A stretch of 64,000 nucleotides of DNA, taken from positions 852,864 to 916,863 of the forward strand of contig NZ_JAFCMM010000003.1 of the NCBI RefSeq assembly GCF_018131225.1. Direction: 5' to 3'. The stretch comes from Bradyrhizobium sp. U87765 SZCCT0048. Lineage in GTDB: Bacteria > Pseudomonadota > Alphaproteobacteria > Rhizobiales > Xanthobacteraceae. The notes beneath the pieces were generated by a model, which saw only the letters and a list, made by a program, of their open reading frames with translations, was not told where the DNA came from and ran no database searches. Below, in pieces: positions 1 to 8,005 of this stretch. Positions within the stretch are counted from its first letter, which is position 1, and the number at the start of each line of letters is the position of its first letter. Position numbers and translations under genes: made by a program.

Positions 1-1058
1 CCGAGCTGGAGACGGTGCGGATGGGCCCGGTGGTCGGCCAGTCGCAGCGCCGCGACGTGCTCGCCCATGTGGCGAAGCTGCGCCAGGAGGCGGAGCTGGT
101 CGCCGGCGATCCCGACAACTTCGCGGTCGAGGGGGCGGACAAGGTGCGCGGCGCCTTCATCCCGCCGCTGCTGCTGCATTGCGCCGACCCGGTGCGCGCG
201 CAGGCCGTGCATTCCGTCGAGGCGTTCGGCCCGGTCGCGACCGTGATGGGCTATGACGGCCTCGACCAGGCGATCACCCTTGCCAATCGCGGCGGCGGCA
301 GCCTTGTCGCCTCCGTCTACACCCACGATCCGCGCGTCGCCTCCGACCTCGTGTTCGGCATCGGCGCATTCCACGGCCGCCTGGTGCTGATCGATCGCGA
401 CTGCGCCAAGGAGCAGACCGGCCACGGCTCGCCAATGCCGCACATGGTGCATGGCGGCCCCGGCCGCGCCGGCGGCGGCGAAGAGCTCGGCGGTGTGCGC
501 AGCCTCAGCCACTACATGCAGCGCACCGCGCTGCAGGGTTCGCCGCGGATGCTGACCGGCGTCACCGGCAGCTGGATCAAGGGCGCGCCGCAGGTTACGC
601 AGGAGCGACATCCGTTCCGCTACCATTTCGAGGATCTTGCTATCGGCCAGACCTTCATCTCGAAGGACCGCACCGTCACCCTCGACGACATCGAGCATTT
701 CGCCCACTTCACTGGCGACACCTTCTATGCCCACATGGACGAGGAGGCGACCAGGGGCCATCCGTTCTTCCCCGGACGCGTCGCCCATGGCTATCTCCTG
801 CTGTCGTTCGCCGCCGGCCTGTTCGTCGATCCCGATCCGGGCCCGGTGCTCGCCAATTACGGCCTCGACTCGCTGCGCTTCCTCAAGCCGATCCAGCCAG
901 GCGAAGCTATCCGTGTGCGGCTCACCGCCAAGGACAAGTCGCCGCGCAACAAGCAGTATGGCGAGGTGCGCTGGGACGTCGAGATCACGACCGACAAGGG
1001 CGAGACGGCGGCGACCTACGAGCTGCTGACCATGAACGCGGTGCGCCCGCAGGCGTAA
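1..1058 (+). CDS. paaZ: PaaZ, bifunctional aldehyde dehydrogenase / oxepin-CoA hydrolase, C-terminal part
   Basis: The 3' end of a gene that begins before the window; the frame is open from base 3. The visible 351 residues hold the end of an aldehyde dehydrogenase domain (GGPGRAGGGEELGG region) followed by a MaoC-type hotdog hydratase (about the last 155 residues) with the GDTFYAHMDE motif carrying the catalytic Asp and His, and GRVAHGY. In the known pathway PaaZ opens the oxepin-CoA ring and oxidises the resulting semialdehyde. The ALDH catalytic Cys lies upstream and cannot be checked. The paaABCDE genes nearby on the other strand support the call. Confidence 0.93.
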   Translation, partial: ELETVRMGPVVGQSQRRDVLAHVAKLRQEAELVAGDPDNFAVEGADKVRGAFIPPLLLHCADPVRAQAVHSVEAFGPVATVMGYDGLDQAITLANRGGGSLVASVYTHDPRVASDLVFGIGAFHGRLVLIDRDCAKEQTGHGSPMPHMVHGGPGRAGGGEELGGVRSLSHYMQRTALQGSPRMLTGVTGSWIKGAPQVTQERHPFRYHFEDLAIGQTFISKDRTVTLDDIEHFAHFTGDTFYAHMDEEATRGHPFFPGRVAHGYLLLSFAAGLFVDPDPGPVLANYGLDSLRFLKPIQPGEAIRVRLTAKDKSPRNKQYGEVRWDVEITTDKGETAATYELLTMNAVRPQA

Positions 1059-1144
1059 CCCTCACACCGCTGCCGGCCTATGGGCCGGCCGCGGCCCCCA
1101 TCCACGGCCCGACCCCACGACAACAAGAACAATGGAGGAAGCAG

Positions 1145-1456
1145 ATGATTACTGTCACCGTGATGTATCCCGCCGGCAGCGACGCGACGTTCGACCACGA
1201 CTACTATCTGCAGAAACACATTCCGCTGGTGCGGGAGCGCTGGACGCCCTACGGCCTCAAGAGTGCACAGGTGCTGCGCGGCGCCGGCAAGCCCGACGGC
1301 AGCGCCGCCGACTACCAGATGATGGCGCTGCTGACCTTCGGCTCGCTCGACGACTTCAAGGCCGCCGGCAAGGCCCATGGCCGCGAGATCTTCGCCGACA
1401 TCCCGAAGTTCACGAACACCCAGGCCGTGGTGCAGATCAACAACGTGGTGGAATAG
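1145..1456 (+). CDS. EthD family small protein
   Basis: A 103-residue protein opening ITVTVMYPAG and containing the HDYYLQKHIPLV motif typical of EthD-type ferredoxin-like dimeric alpha-beta barrels. The start is fixed by a GGAGGAAGC ribosome site just upstream (about 1133-1141). EthD proteins accompany P450 systems such as ethyl tert-butyl ether degradation, but their biochemical role is unclear. It lies 86 bp after paaZ and upstream of a P450 gene, so it may be co-transcribed with paaZ. The family is clear; the function is not. Confidence 0.8.
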   Translation: MITVTVMYPAGSDATFDHDYYLQKHIPLVRERWTPYGLKSAQVLRGAGKPDGSAADYQMMALLTFGSLDDFKAAGKAHGREIFADIPKFTNTQAVVQINNVVE

Positions 1457-1472
1457 CGCCGCTGCGATTCCT

Positions 1473-1519
1473 CCTCATCCTGAGGAGCGGCACTCTGCGC
1501 CGCGTCTCGAAGGATGAGG
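1473..1519. repeat. Palindromic dispersed repeat (REP-like, family A)
   Basis: Ends are perfect 9-bp inverted repeats, CCTCATCCT and AGGATGAGG, around the inner TGAGGAGC / CTCGA halves. The same family recurs at 3676, 6512 and 38952 in this window, always between genes. Confidence 0.75.
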
Positions 1520-1578
1520 CCGAGGCCTGATTTCACTTGCCAAGCTTCACTTGGCCTCGAAGCGCCTCACACCCTCTG

Positions 1579-1684
1579 CGTCATTGCCGGACTTGATCCG
1601 GCAATCCAGCTTGCTCACAGTGGCGCGGAGTGTTTGAAGCTGGATCACCGGGTCACGGCGCTCCGCGCCGGCCCGGTGATGACG
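1579..1684. repeat. Palindromic dispersed repeat (family B)
   Basis: Begins CGTCATTGCCGG and ends CCGGTGATGACG, with inner inverted pairs (TTGCCGG/CCGGCAA; CACCGGGTC and its complement). Related copies are at 3771-3882 and 5045-5170. With repeat A it fills the 319-bp gene-free stretch 1457-1775 between the EthD gene and the P450 gene; nothing else is visible there. Confidence 0.7.
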
Positions 1685-1775
1685 CCGAAGATGTGGAACG
1701 ACTCCGGCGTCACGACGAACCCCGACGTGGCGTTCGGCAAAATCGCCTGAACATCATTTGGAAGGAGCTGGCAGG

Positions 1776-3044
1776 ATGACCGCCTTGGAATCTCCCTCTC
1801 TTCAGACCCCATCCACCGTGGTCGGTACCAACGCAGCCGCCCTCGTCCGCGACTTCTCGCTGCAGCGCCTGCCCGATTCATTCTACGACGATCCCTACCC
1901 GACCTATCGCGCGCTGCAGGACCTCGATCCGGTCCACCGCATGCCGGACGGCTCGCTGTTCCTGACCCGCCACCGCGATCTCGAGGCGATCTACAAGGAC
2001 ACCACGCGCTACAGCTCCGACAAGAAGGTGGAGTTCGCGCCGAAGTACGGCACGTCGTCCCTGCTGTTCCAGCACCACACCACCAGCCTCGTGTTCAATG
2101 ATCCGCCGCTGCACACCCGCGTCCGTCGGCTGATCGCGGGAGCGCTCAACCCGCGCGCCATCGCCGAGATGGAGCCGGCGCTGGTCGCGCTGGTCGACAA
2201 GCTGCTCGACCGCATGCAGGCGAAGGGCGAGGCCGACCTCGTCGAGGACTTTGCTTCCGCGATCCCCGTCGAGGTGATCGGCAATCTTCTGGCGGTGCCG
2301 CATGCCGACCGCGATCCGCTGCGTGGCTGGTCGCTCGCGATCCTCGGCGCGCTGGAGCCGGTGCTGTCGCCGCAGATGCAGCAGACCGGCGAGCAGGCCG
2401 TTGCCGACTTCCTCGCCTATCTCCGCGATCTCGTCGCCGACCGCCGGCAGAATCCTGGCAATCCCGAACATGACGTGCTCACCCGCCTGATCCAGGGCGA
2501 GGCCAGCGGTGAGCGGCTCAGCGAGATCGAGTTGCTGCAGAACTGCATCTTCATCCTCAACGCCGGCCACGAGACCACTACCAATCTCATCGCCAACGGC
2601 CTCGAACTGCTGATGCGATTCCCGGACGAGCAGCAGCGCCTGCGCGACGATCCCTCGTTGATCAGGACCGCGGTCGAGGAATTCCTGCGCTTCGAGAGCT
2701 CCAACCAGATCGGCAACCGCCGCGTGGTGCAGCCCGCCGAGATCGATGGCGTCACCCTGCCGGAAGGCACGCTCGTCACGCTGTGCATCGGCGCCGCCAA
2801 CCGCGATCCCGAACAGTTCTCCGACCCCGATCGCCTCGATGTCGGCCGCTCGCCCAACCGCCATCTCGCCTTCGCCACCGGCGCCCACGCCTGTGCCGGC
2901 CTCGCCCTGGCGCGGCTCGAAGGACGGATCGCGATCGGTCGATTCCTCGCCCGTTTCCCGACCTTCTCCGCCAACGGCCCAGCCCACCGCGCCCGCCGTG
3001 CCCGCTTCCGCGGCTTCACCACGCTGCCGGTGCGGCTGGGGTGA
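1776..3044 (+). CDS. Cytochrome P450
   Basis: A 422-residue soluble bacterial-type P450. The I-helix oxygen-binding motif AGHETT is at about residues 263-268, the K-helix ExxR is in VEEFLRF, and the heme loop FATGAHACAG carries the axial cysteine at about residue 373. All three defining motifs are intact and length is normal. ATG at 1776 is chosen because GGAAGGAG lies just upstream; an in-frame TTG at 1758 would overlap that site. The substrate cannot be read from sequence. No dedicated ferredoxin or reductase gene is adjacent; the 2Fe-2S reductase gene paaE is about 0.9 kb away but belongs to another complex. Confidence 0.93.
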   Translation: MTALESPSLQTPSTVVGTNAAALVRDFSLQRLPDSFYDDPYPTYRALQDLDPVHRMPDGSLFLTRHRDLEAIYKDTTRYSSDKKVEFAPKYGTSSLLFQHHTTSLVFNDPPLHTRVRRLIAGALNPRAIAEMEPALVALVDKLLDRMQAKGEADLVEDFASAIPVEVIGNLLAVPHADRDPLRGWSLAILGALEPVLSPQMQQTGEQAVADFLAYLRDLVADRRQNPGNPEHDVLTRLIQGEASGERLSEIELLQNCIFILNAGHETTTNLIANGLELLMRFPDEQQRLRDDPSLIRTAVEEFLRFESSNQIGNRRVVQPAEIDGVTLPEGTLVTLCIGAANRDPEQFSDPDRLDVGRSPNRHLAFATGAHACAGLALARLEGRIAIGRFLARFPTFSANGPAHRARRARFRGFTTLPVRLG

Positions 3045-3214
3045 ACCTGGCCCTCACAGGCAAGACCAAGCTGGATGCGCGGGTCACGCCTGCGCATGAC
3101 GCAAGATGCGGCGATACGTCGTGAGACGCACTTCGTCAGAAGCGGCCCATCATCGCTTCCACGGGAATGCACGACCACCCGTATTGGCCACCACCCGCAA
3201 CCAGGAAACGCCCG

Positions 3215-3640
3215 ATGCCCACCTTCGACAAGGCCGCCGCCACCACCCTGCTCCAGACCGTGTTTGCCTCCTGGGTCAGGGATCTCGACCTGTCGATCGA
3301 GACCCTTTCGCCCGAAGGCGCGACCTTGCGGATGCGGTTCTTGGACAAGCTCTGCCGCGACAATGGCGTCGTCTGCGGCCAGGCGCTGATGAGCCTCGCC
3401 GACACCTCCATGGTATTCGCTGTGTCGGCCGCCGCGGGCGGCTACCTGCCGATGACGACCGTCGACCAGACCATCCATTTCATGCGCCCGGCCATGCGCG
3501 CCGATGTGCTGGCGGAAGCGAAGGTGGTGCGGCTCGGCCGCACCATGGCCTATGGCAGCATCACTCTCCATACCGACGGCGATGCCCGCCCGGTCGCGAT
3601 GGCGCAGACGGCTTACGCACTGATGCGGGATGGGAAGTGA
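3215..3640 (+). CDS. PaaI-family hotdog thioesterase
   Basis: A 141-residue hotdog-fold protein with the typical thioesterase stretch DNGVVCGQALMSLADTSM and a later VDQTIHFMRPA strand. PaaI-type enzymes hydrolyse aryl-CoA or hydroxyphenylacetyl-CoA thioesters and can rescue CoA from dead-end intermediates. Start at 3215 follows AGGAAA with 6-nt spacing; a longer in-frame start at 3167 lacks a comparable site. Its location beside paa genes supports a role in aromatic CoA-thioester turnover, though the exact substrate is inferred. It could also be a YbgC/ComA-type thioesterase. Confidence 0.8.
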   Translation: MPTFDKAAATTLLQTVFASWVRDLDLSIETLSPEGATLRMRFLDKLCRDNGVVCGQALMSLADTSMVFAVSAAAGGYLPMTTVDQTIHFMRPAMRADVLAEAKVVRLGRTMAYGSITLHTDGDARPVAMAQTAYALMRDGK

Positions 3641-3675
3641 AAGGGCTGCGTCGAGACAGGACGCCGTGAATTAAT

Positions 3676-3721
3676 CCGTCATCCTGAGGTGCGAGCGCAG
3701 CGAGCCTCGAAGGATGGACGG
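3676..3721. repeat. Palindromic dispersed repeat (family A)
   Basis: CCGTCATCCTGAGG at one end and CTCGAAGGATGGACGG at the other form an inverted repeat, with the inner GAGCGCAGCGAGC palindrome. Lies between the thioesterase gene and the convergent paaE. Confidence 0.75.
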
Positions 3722-3770
3722 CCACATTGCAAGCCGAGCCTCGGCCTTAGCCTGCAACGCTCATTTTTCG

Positions 3771-3882
3771 GCGTCATCACCGGGCCGGCGCGAAGCGCCG
3801 TGACCCGGTGATCCATCTTGAAGACTTCAACAAGAACGAGGCGCCGCAAGCTGGATGCGCGGGTCAAGCCCGCGCATGACGA
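3771..3882. repeat. Palindromic dispersed repeat (family B)
   Basis: GCGTCATCACCGGG ... GACCCGGTGAT and GCGCGGGTCAAGCCCGCGC form two nested hairpin units. Together with the preceding family A copy it fills most of the 290-bp gap between convergent genes and could act as a bidirectional RNA end. Confidence 0.7.
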
Positions 3883-3930
3883 TGGTGGATGTCGAAGCGC
3901 AGCGTCCATTGCGGCGCACCGGCGCGCCCC

Positions 3931-5010
3931 TCACATCTGGTCGTAATCCACCACCACGCGCTCCGACACCGGATGAGCCTGGCAGGTCAGCACGAAGCCG
4001 GCCTTCAGCTCCCACGGCTCCAGCGAGTAGTTGACGTCCATCTGCACCTCGCCCTCGACGATCTTGGCGCGGCAGGTGCTGCACATGCCGCCCTTGCAGG
4101 CGTAGGGCAGGTCCATGCCGGCGCGCAGCGCGGCGTCGAGGATGGCTTCGCCGTCCGCCACCGGCACATCCTTGCGCTTGCCGTCGACGATCAGCGCAGC
4201 CACCGCCTTCGGCGGCGCTTCCGGCGCGATCACGGGCTTGGGCCGCGGCTTGCCGCCGAACTCGGAGACGAAGCGCTCGACATGCACCCGCTCCCGCGCG
4301 ATGCCGAGGCCGTGGCAGGCCGCCTCGATCTCCTCGCTCATGGCGACCGGACCGCAGATGAAGACATGATCGACACTTGCCGCCGGCACCATGGCACGCA
4401 GCAGCACCTCGACCTTGGCGCGGTCGAGCCGGCCATGCAGGATCGGCAGGTCCTGCTCCTCCTGCGACAGCACATGGAACACAGAGAGGCGGCCCATGAA
4501 ACGGTCCTTCAACTCTTCCAGCGCCTCGCGGAACAGAATGCCGTTGGTGGCGCGGTTGCCGTAGAACAGGAAGAAGCGGCTGTTTGGCTCGCGCGCCAGG
4601 ATGCCGCGCACGATGGAGAGGATCGGCGTGATGCCGGAGCCGGCGGCGAAGCCGACATGGACACGGGCCTCGCCCGGCGCATGAGCGACGCCGAAGCGGC
4701 CGGTCGGCGTCATCACGTCGAGCTCATCGCCGCTCTTGAGTTCCTCGATGGCATAGGACGAGAACGCGCCGCCGTCGACGCGCTTCACTGCGATGCGCAG
4801 CTCATGATCATCGGGCCCCGAGCAGATCGAGTAGGAGCGCCGGACTTCATCGCCGTCCATTGTGGTGCGCAACGTGAGGTACTGACCCGGCGCGAACGCG
4901 TAGTCGGCGGAGAGCTCATCCGGAATGGCAAAGGTCATCGAGACCGCGTCAGCGGTTTCGCGGCGCAGGTCACGGACGGCGAGACGGTGGAATTTCGGTG
5001 CATGGGACAT
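3931..5010 (-). CDS. paaE: PaaE, phenylacetyl-CoA epoxidase reductase subunit
   Basis: A 359-residue electron-transfer subunit passing electrons from NADPH to the diiron oxygenase PaaAC. It has an N-terminal FAD-binding ferredoxin-reductase domain (RRSYSICS), a nucleotide-binding domain (GSGITPILSI) and a C-terminal plant-type 2Fe-2S domain with cysteines at about 305, 310, 313 and 343 (CKGGMCSTC ... C). ATG at 5010 has GAGGTAGG upstream. It is the last gene of paaABCDE but is separated from paaD by 162 bp that hold a palindromic repeat. Confidence 0.95.
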   Translation of the reverse strand: MSHAPKFHRLAVRDLRRETADAVSMTFAIPDELSADYAFAPGQYLTLRTTMDGDEVRRSYSICSGPDDHELRIAVKRVDGGAFSSYAIEELKSGDELDVMTPTGRFGVAHAPGEARVHVGFAAGSGITPILSIVRGILAREPNSRFFLFYGNRATNGILFREALEELKDRFMGRLSVFHVLSQEEQDLPILHGRLDRAKVEVLLRAMVPAASVDHVFICGPVAMSEEIEAACHGLGIARERVHVERFVSEFGGKPRPKPVIAPEAPPKAVAALIVDGKRKDVPVADGEAILDAALRAGMDLPYACKGGMCSTCRAKIVEGEVQMDVNYSLEPWELKAGFVLTCQAHPVSERVVVDYDQM

Positions 5011-5044
5011 CGGCTACCTACCTCGTATCGACTGTCGTTTCTTT

Positions 5045-5170
5045 CGTCATGGCCGGGCAGCGCGATCCGTCTTCGACGGATCGCTAGGACTAAGGTCTCC
5101 CGGCCATCCACGTCTTTCCTGTTGAAGCAACGTGAAGACGTGGATGCCCGCGACAAGCGCGGGCATGACG
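5045..5170. repeat. Palindromic dispersed repeat inside the paa operon (family B)
   Basis: Starts CGTCATGGCCGGG, has an inner hairpin GATCCGTCTTCGACGGATC, then TCCCGGCCAT, and ends with GCCCGCGACAAGCGCGGGC and ATGACG. It occupies nearly the whole paaD-paaE spacer. Confidence 0.75.
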
Positions 5171-5172
5171 AA

Positions 5173-5676
5173 TTAATGGCACTTGAAGTAATCGAACGGC
5201 TCGCGGCAGCTCTTGCAGCGCCACAGCGCCTTGCACGACGTCGAGCCGAATTCGGACAGAACCTCGGTGTCGGTCGAGCCGCACTGCGGGCAGGCTACCT
5301 GCTGCTCGCCGAACAGCGCGCGGCGGCCGCCACCGGCCTGCGGCGGTGCGATGCCGTAGGCCTTGAGCTTGGCGCGGCCCTCCTCGCTCATCCAGTCGGT
5401 GGTCCAGGCCGGCGACAACACCGTGTTGATCTTGGCGTTGCGAATGCCGGCCTTTGCCAGCGCGACCTCGATCTCCAGCGCGATCATGTTCATGGCCGGA
5501 CAGCCGGAATAGGTCGGCGTGATCGACACCTCGACGGCATCGTCGTGAACAATCACGTCGCGCAGCACACCGAGATCGGCGATCGTCAGCACTGGAATCT
5601 CCGGATCGACCACGCGCGCCGCCGCGTCCCAGGCGATCTGGCGCAGGCTGGCAGCATGGTCGGCCGCGTTCACCAT
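5173..5676 (-). CDS. paaD: PaaD, phenylacetyl-CoA epoxidase accessory protein
   Basis: A 167-residue protein with an N-terminal DUF59/MIP18-type domain (DPEIPVLTIADLGVL, SGCPAMNMIA) and a C-terminal zinc-ribbon-like part (CPQCGS ... CKSC). PaaD is needed for maturation of the epoxidase complex, probably for iron-sulfur assembly on PaaE. Its start overlaps the end of paaC by 7 bp, which implies translational coupling. Confidence 0.92.
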   Translation of the reverse strand: MVNAADHAASLRQIAWDAAARVVDPEIPVLTIADLGVLRDVIVHDDAVEVSITPTYSGCPAMNMIALEIEVALAKAGIRNAKINTVLSPAWTTDWMSEEGRAKLKAYGIAPPQAGGGRRALFGEQQVACPQCGSTDTEVLSEFGSTSCKALWRCKSCREPFDYFKCH

Positions 5677-6446
5677 GTGGCGTTCGGAAACGTGCGCTGC
5701 ATCGACTGCAGTTCGCTGAGGAGATGTCCCAGATGCTCGCTGTGGCTGCCGGAGCGGCCGCCTTTCTGCATCCAGCTTCCGGTCGGCAGCTTCAGCGTGG
5801 CGGTGCCGATCACCCCGGCGACCGTCTGCTCCCAGCGCGTGCGCAGGGTCTCGGGATCAATCGCGATGCCGCTGGCGATCAGTCCAGCGTCGCTATCGTC
5901 GGCGTGGAACAGTTCGCCCGTGAACGCCCAGAGATCATCGACCGCGGTCTGCGCACGGCGATGGCTTTCCTCGGTGCCGTCGCCGAGACGGATCACCCAT
6001 TCCGAAGCGTGGCGCAGGTGATAGGCGCTTTCCTTCTCGGACTTGGCGGCGATCGCCGCCAGCGTCGCGTCCTTCGAGGCCATCATGGCGCGCCAGTAGG
6101 GATCGGCGAAGGCGGAGTAGAACAGCTGGCGCACGATGGTACGGGCGAAATCGCCGTTCGGCTGCTCGACCAGCAGCAGGTTGCGATACTGCCTGACGTC
6201 GCGCAGGTAAGCGAGCTTGTCCTCGTCGTTGCCGGCGTTCTCGACCTCGGCGGCATAGGTGTAGAGCTCGCGCGCCTGGCCGATCAGGTCGAGGCCCATA
6301 TTGGCGAGCGCCATGTCCTCTTCCAGCATCGGCGCATGACCGCACCACTCCGACAGGCGATGGCCGAGGATCAGCGCATCATCGGCGCGGCGCAACGCGT
6401 AGAGCACCAGCGGGCTTTCTGTGACGAAAATGGAGGCGGCAGCCAT
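5670..6446 (-). CDS. paaC: PaaC, structural subunit of phenylacetyl-CoA epoxidase
   Basis: A 258-residue ferritin-like subunit that pairs with PaaA in the (AC)2 core. Family features include the N-terminal LRRADDALILGHRLSEW region and LANMGLDLIGQARELY. PaaC keeps the diiron fold but is catalytically inactive in characterised systems. ATG at 6446. The gap to paaB upstream is 185 bp and holds a palindromic repeat. Confidence 0.93.
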   Translation of the reverse strand: MAAASIFVTESPLVLYALRRADDALILGHRLSEWCGHAPMLEEDMALANMGLDLIGQARELYTYAAEVENAGNDEDKLAYLRDVRQYRNLLLVEQPNGDFARTIVRQLFYSAFADPYWRAMMASKDATLAAIAAKSEKESAYHLRHASEWVIRLGDGTEESHRRAQTAVDDLWAFTGELFHADDSDAGLIASGIAIDPETLRTRWEQTVAGVIGTATLKLPTGSWMQKGGRSGSHSEHLGHLLSELQSMQRTFPNATW

Positions 6447-6511
6447 GGAAGATCCCTGTGCGTTGTATGATCACCGTAGCTCGGATGAGCGCAGCTCGAT
6501 GCTCAACTCTG

Positions 6512-6619
6512 CCTCATCCTGAGGAGCCCGCGAAGCGGGCGTCTCGAAGGATGGCTGTAAAGCGATACCGGGCCTCATGGTTCGAGACGGCGCTTGCGCG
6601 CCTCCTCACCATGAGGGTC
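6512..6619. repeat. Palindromic dispersed repeat inside the paa operon (family A, double unit)
   Basis: First unit CCTCATCCTGAGGAGC ... GTCTCGAAGGATGG with inner GCCCGCGAAGCGGGC hairpin; second unit GGGCCTCATGGTTCGAGAC ... CCTCACCATGAGGG. It lies between paaC and paaB. Confidence 0.75.
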
Positions 6620-6631
6620 TCGTTCGCAAGA

Positions 6632-6919
6632 TCACATGTGCCCGACTTCGTCTGGCACGTCGTAGAAGGTCGGGTGGCGATAGATCTTGGACATCGCCGG
6701 CTCGAACATCATGTCCTTCTCGGCGGGATCGGACGCGATGATGGCGTTCGACGGCACCACCCAGATCGACAGACCTTCGCCGCGGCGGGTGTAGATGTCG
6801 CGCGCCGCCTGCAACGCCAGCGTCGCATCGGTCGCGTGCAGCGAACCGACATGCTTGTGGGCAAGGCCGTTGCGGCTGCGGATGAACACTTCCCAGAGCT
6901 GGATATTCTGCACGGTCAT
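6632..6919 (-). CDS. paaB: PaaB, phenylacetyl-CoA epoxidase subunit
   Basis: A 95-residue subunit with the family opening QLWEVFIRSRNGLAHKHVGS. PaaB bridges the PaaAC dimers and is required for the active complex. ATG at 6919 is preceded by GGGAGGAAAC; the longer frame upstream only runs antiphase through paaA. It lies 14 bp downstream of paaA, so the two are co-transcribed. Confidence 0.94.
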   Translation of the reverse strand: MTVQNIQLWEVFIRSRNGLAHKHVGSLHATDATLALQAARDIYTRRGEGLSIWVVPSNAIIASDPAEKDMMFEPAMSKIYRHPTFYDVPDEVGHM

Positions 6920-6933
6920 CGGTGTTTCCTCCC

Positions 6934-7932
6934 TCACGCGGCCACGGCTGCGGCGGCTTTGCGGGCGCGCTGCTTCTCGGCATAGGCGAGCGCGGCCTCG
7001 CGCACCCAGGCCCCCTCGTCGTGGGCCTTGCGCCGCGCCGCCATGCGATCGCGGTTGCACGGACCGTTGCCCGACAGCACCTCCCGGAATTCATCCCAGT
7101 CGATGGTGCCGTAATCCCAATGGCCCGTCGCCTCGTTCCACTTCAGATCCGGGTCCGGCATGGTCAGACCGAGGTACTGCGCCTGCGGCACGGTGGCGTC
7201 GACGAACTTCTGGCGCAACTCGTCGTTGGAGAAGCGCTTGATCTTCCAGCGCGTCGACTGATCGCCGTGCTGGCTGTGCTGGTCCGGCGGGCCGAACATC
7301 ATCAGACACGGCCACCACCAGCGATCGAGTGCGTTCTGCGCCATCGCCTTCTGGTCCGCGGTGCCGCGCGACAACGTCAGCATGATCTCGTAGCCCTGGC
7401 GCTGATGGAACGACTCTTCCTTGCAGACGCGGATCATCGCGCGCGCATAGGGGCCGTAGGAGCAGCGGCACAGCGGGATCTGGTTCATGATCGCCGCGCC
7501 ATCGACGAGCCAGCCGATCGCGCCGATATCGGCCCAGGTCAGGGTCGGATAATTGAAGATCGAGGAATACTTGGCCTTGCCGCTGAGCATCTGGTCGACC
7601 AGCTCTTCGCGCGAGGTGCCGAGCGTCTCGGCCGCGGCGTAGAGATAGAGGCCATGGCCGCACTCGTCCTGCACCTTGGCCAGCAGCGCGGCCTTGCGGC
7701 GCAGCGTCGGCGCGCGGGTGATCCAGTTGCCCTCCGGCAGCATGCCGACGATCTCGGAATGGGCGTGCTGGGAAATCTGCCGCGTCAACGTCTTGCGATA
7801 GGCCGCGGGCATCCAGTCATTGGGTTCGATGCGCTCTTCGGCATCGATGCGGGCCTGGAACGCGGCCGACTTGGCGGCGTCTTCAACGTGGCGGTCATCG
7901 CTCTGCGGCGCATTCAGCGCTTGCGTGTACAT
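6934..7932 (-). CDS. paaA: PaaA, catalytic subunit of phenylacetyl-CoA epoxidase
   Basis: A 332-residue diiron oxygenase subunit that forms the ring 1,2-epoxide of phenylacetyl-CoA. Diiron ligand motifs are intact: DECGH at residues 89-93 and EESFH at 172-176. The N-terminal stretch IEPNDWMPAAYRKTL is highly characteristic. ATG at 7932 is chosen because AGGGAG lies just upstream; an in-frame extension to 7971 would cover the promoter. First gene of the paaABCDE operon. Confidence 0.96.
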   Translation of the reverse strand: MYTQALNAPQSDDRHVEDAAKSAAFQARIDAEERIEPNDWMPAAYRKTLTRQISQHAHSEIVGMLPEGNWITRAPTLRRKAALLAKVQDECGHGLYLYAAAETLGTSREELVDQMLSGKAKYSSIFNYPTLTWADIGAIGWLVDGAAIMNQIPLCRCSYGPYARAMIRVCKEESFHQRQGYEIMLTLSRGTADQKAMAQNALDRWWWPCLMMFGPPDQHSQHGDQSTRWKIKRFSNDELRQKFVDATVPQAQYLGLTMPDPDLKWNEATGHWDYGTIDWDEFREVLSGNGPCNRDRMAARRKAHDEGAWVREAALAYAEKQRARKAAAAVAA

Positions 7933-7959
7933 GGCCGTCTTCTCCCTGGAGGCAGTCTT

Positions 7960-7987
7960 AATATATGACAAAAATTTCTACATGCAA
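7960..7987 (-). promoter_or_regulatory. Putative sigma-70 promoter of paaABCDE
   Basis: On the - strand TTGCAT (7982-7987) and TATATT (7960-7965) are separated by 16 bp and end about 28 bp before the paaA start. This is a local AT-rich patch in GC-rich DNA directly after the paaX stop codon. Confidence 0.6.
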
Positions 7988-8005
7988 TCTATTTCTGTAA
8001 CATAT
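7963..8005. promoter_or_regulatory. Imperfect inverted repeat, candidate PaaX operator
   Basis: ATATGACAAAAAT on the left mirrors ATTTCTGTAACATAT on the right with a 2-bp length difference. It overlaps the putative paaA promoter, the expected site for the repressor encoded by paaX just upstream. Binding is inferred. Confidence 0.4.

Noticed and set aside
3889..6021. A 710-codon open frame on the + strand
   Set aside because: It is antisense to paaE, paaD and paaC, which have clear families. Long antisense frames are expected in GC-rich DNA.
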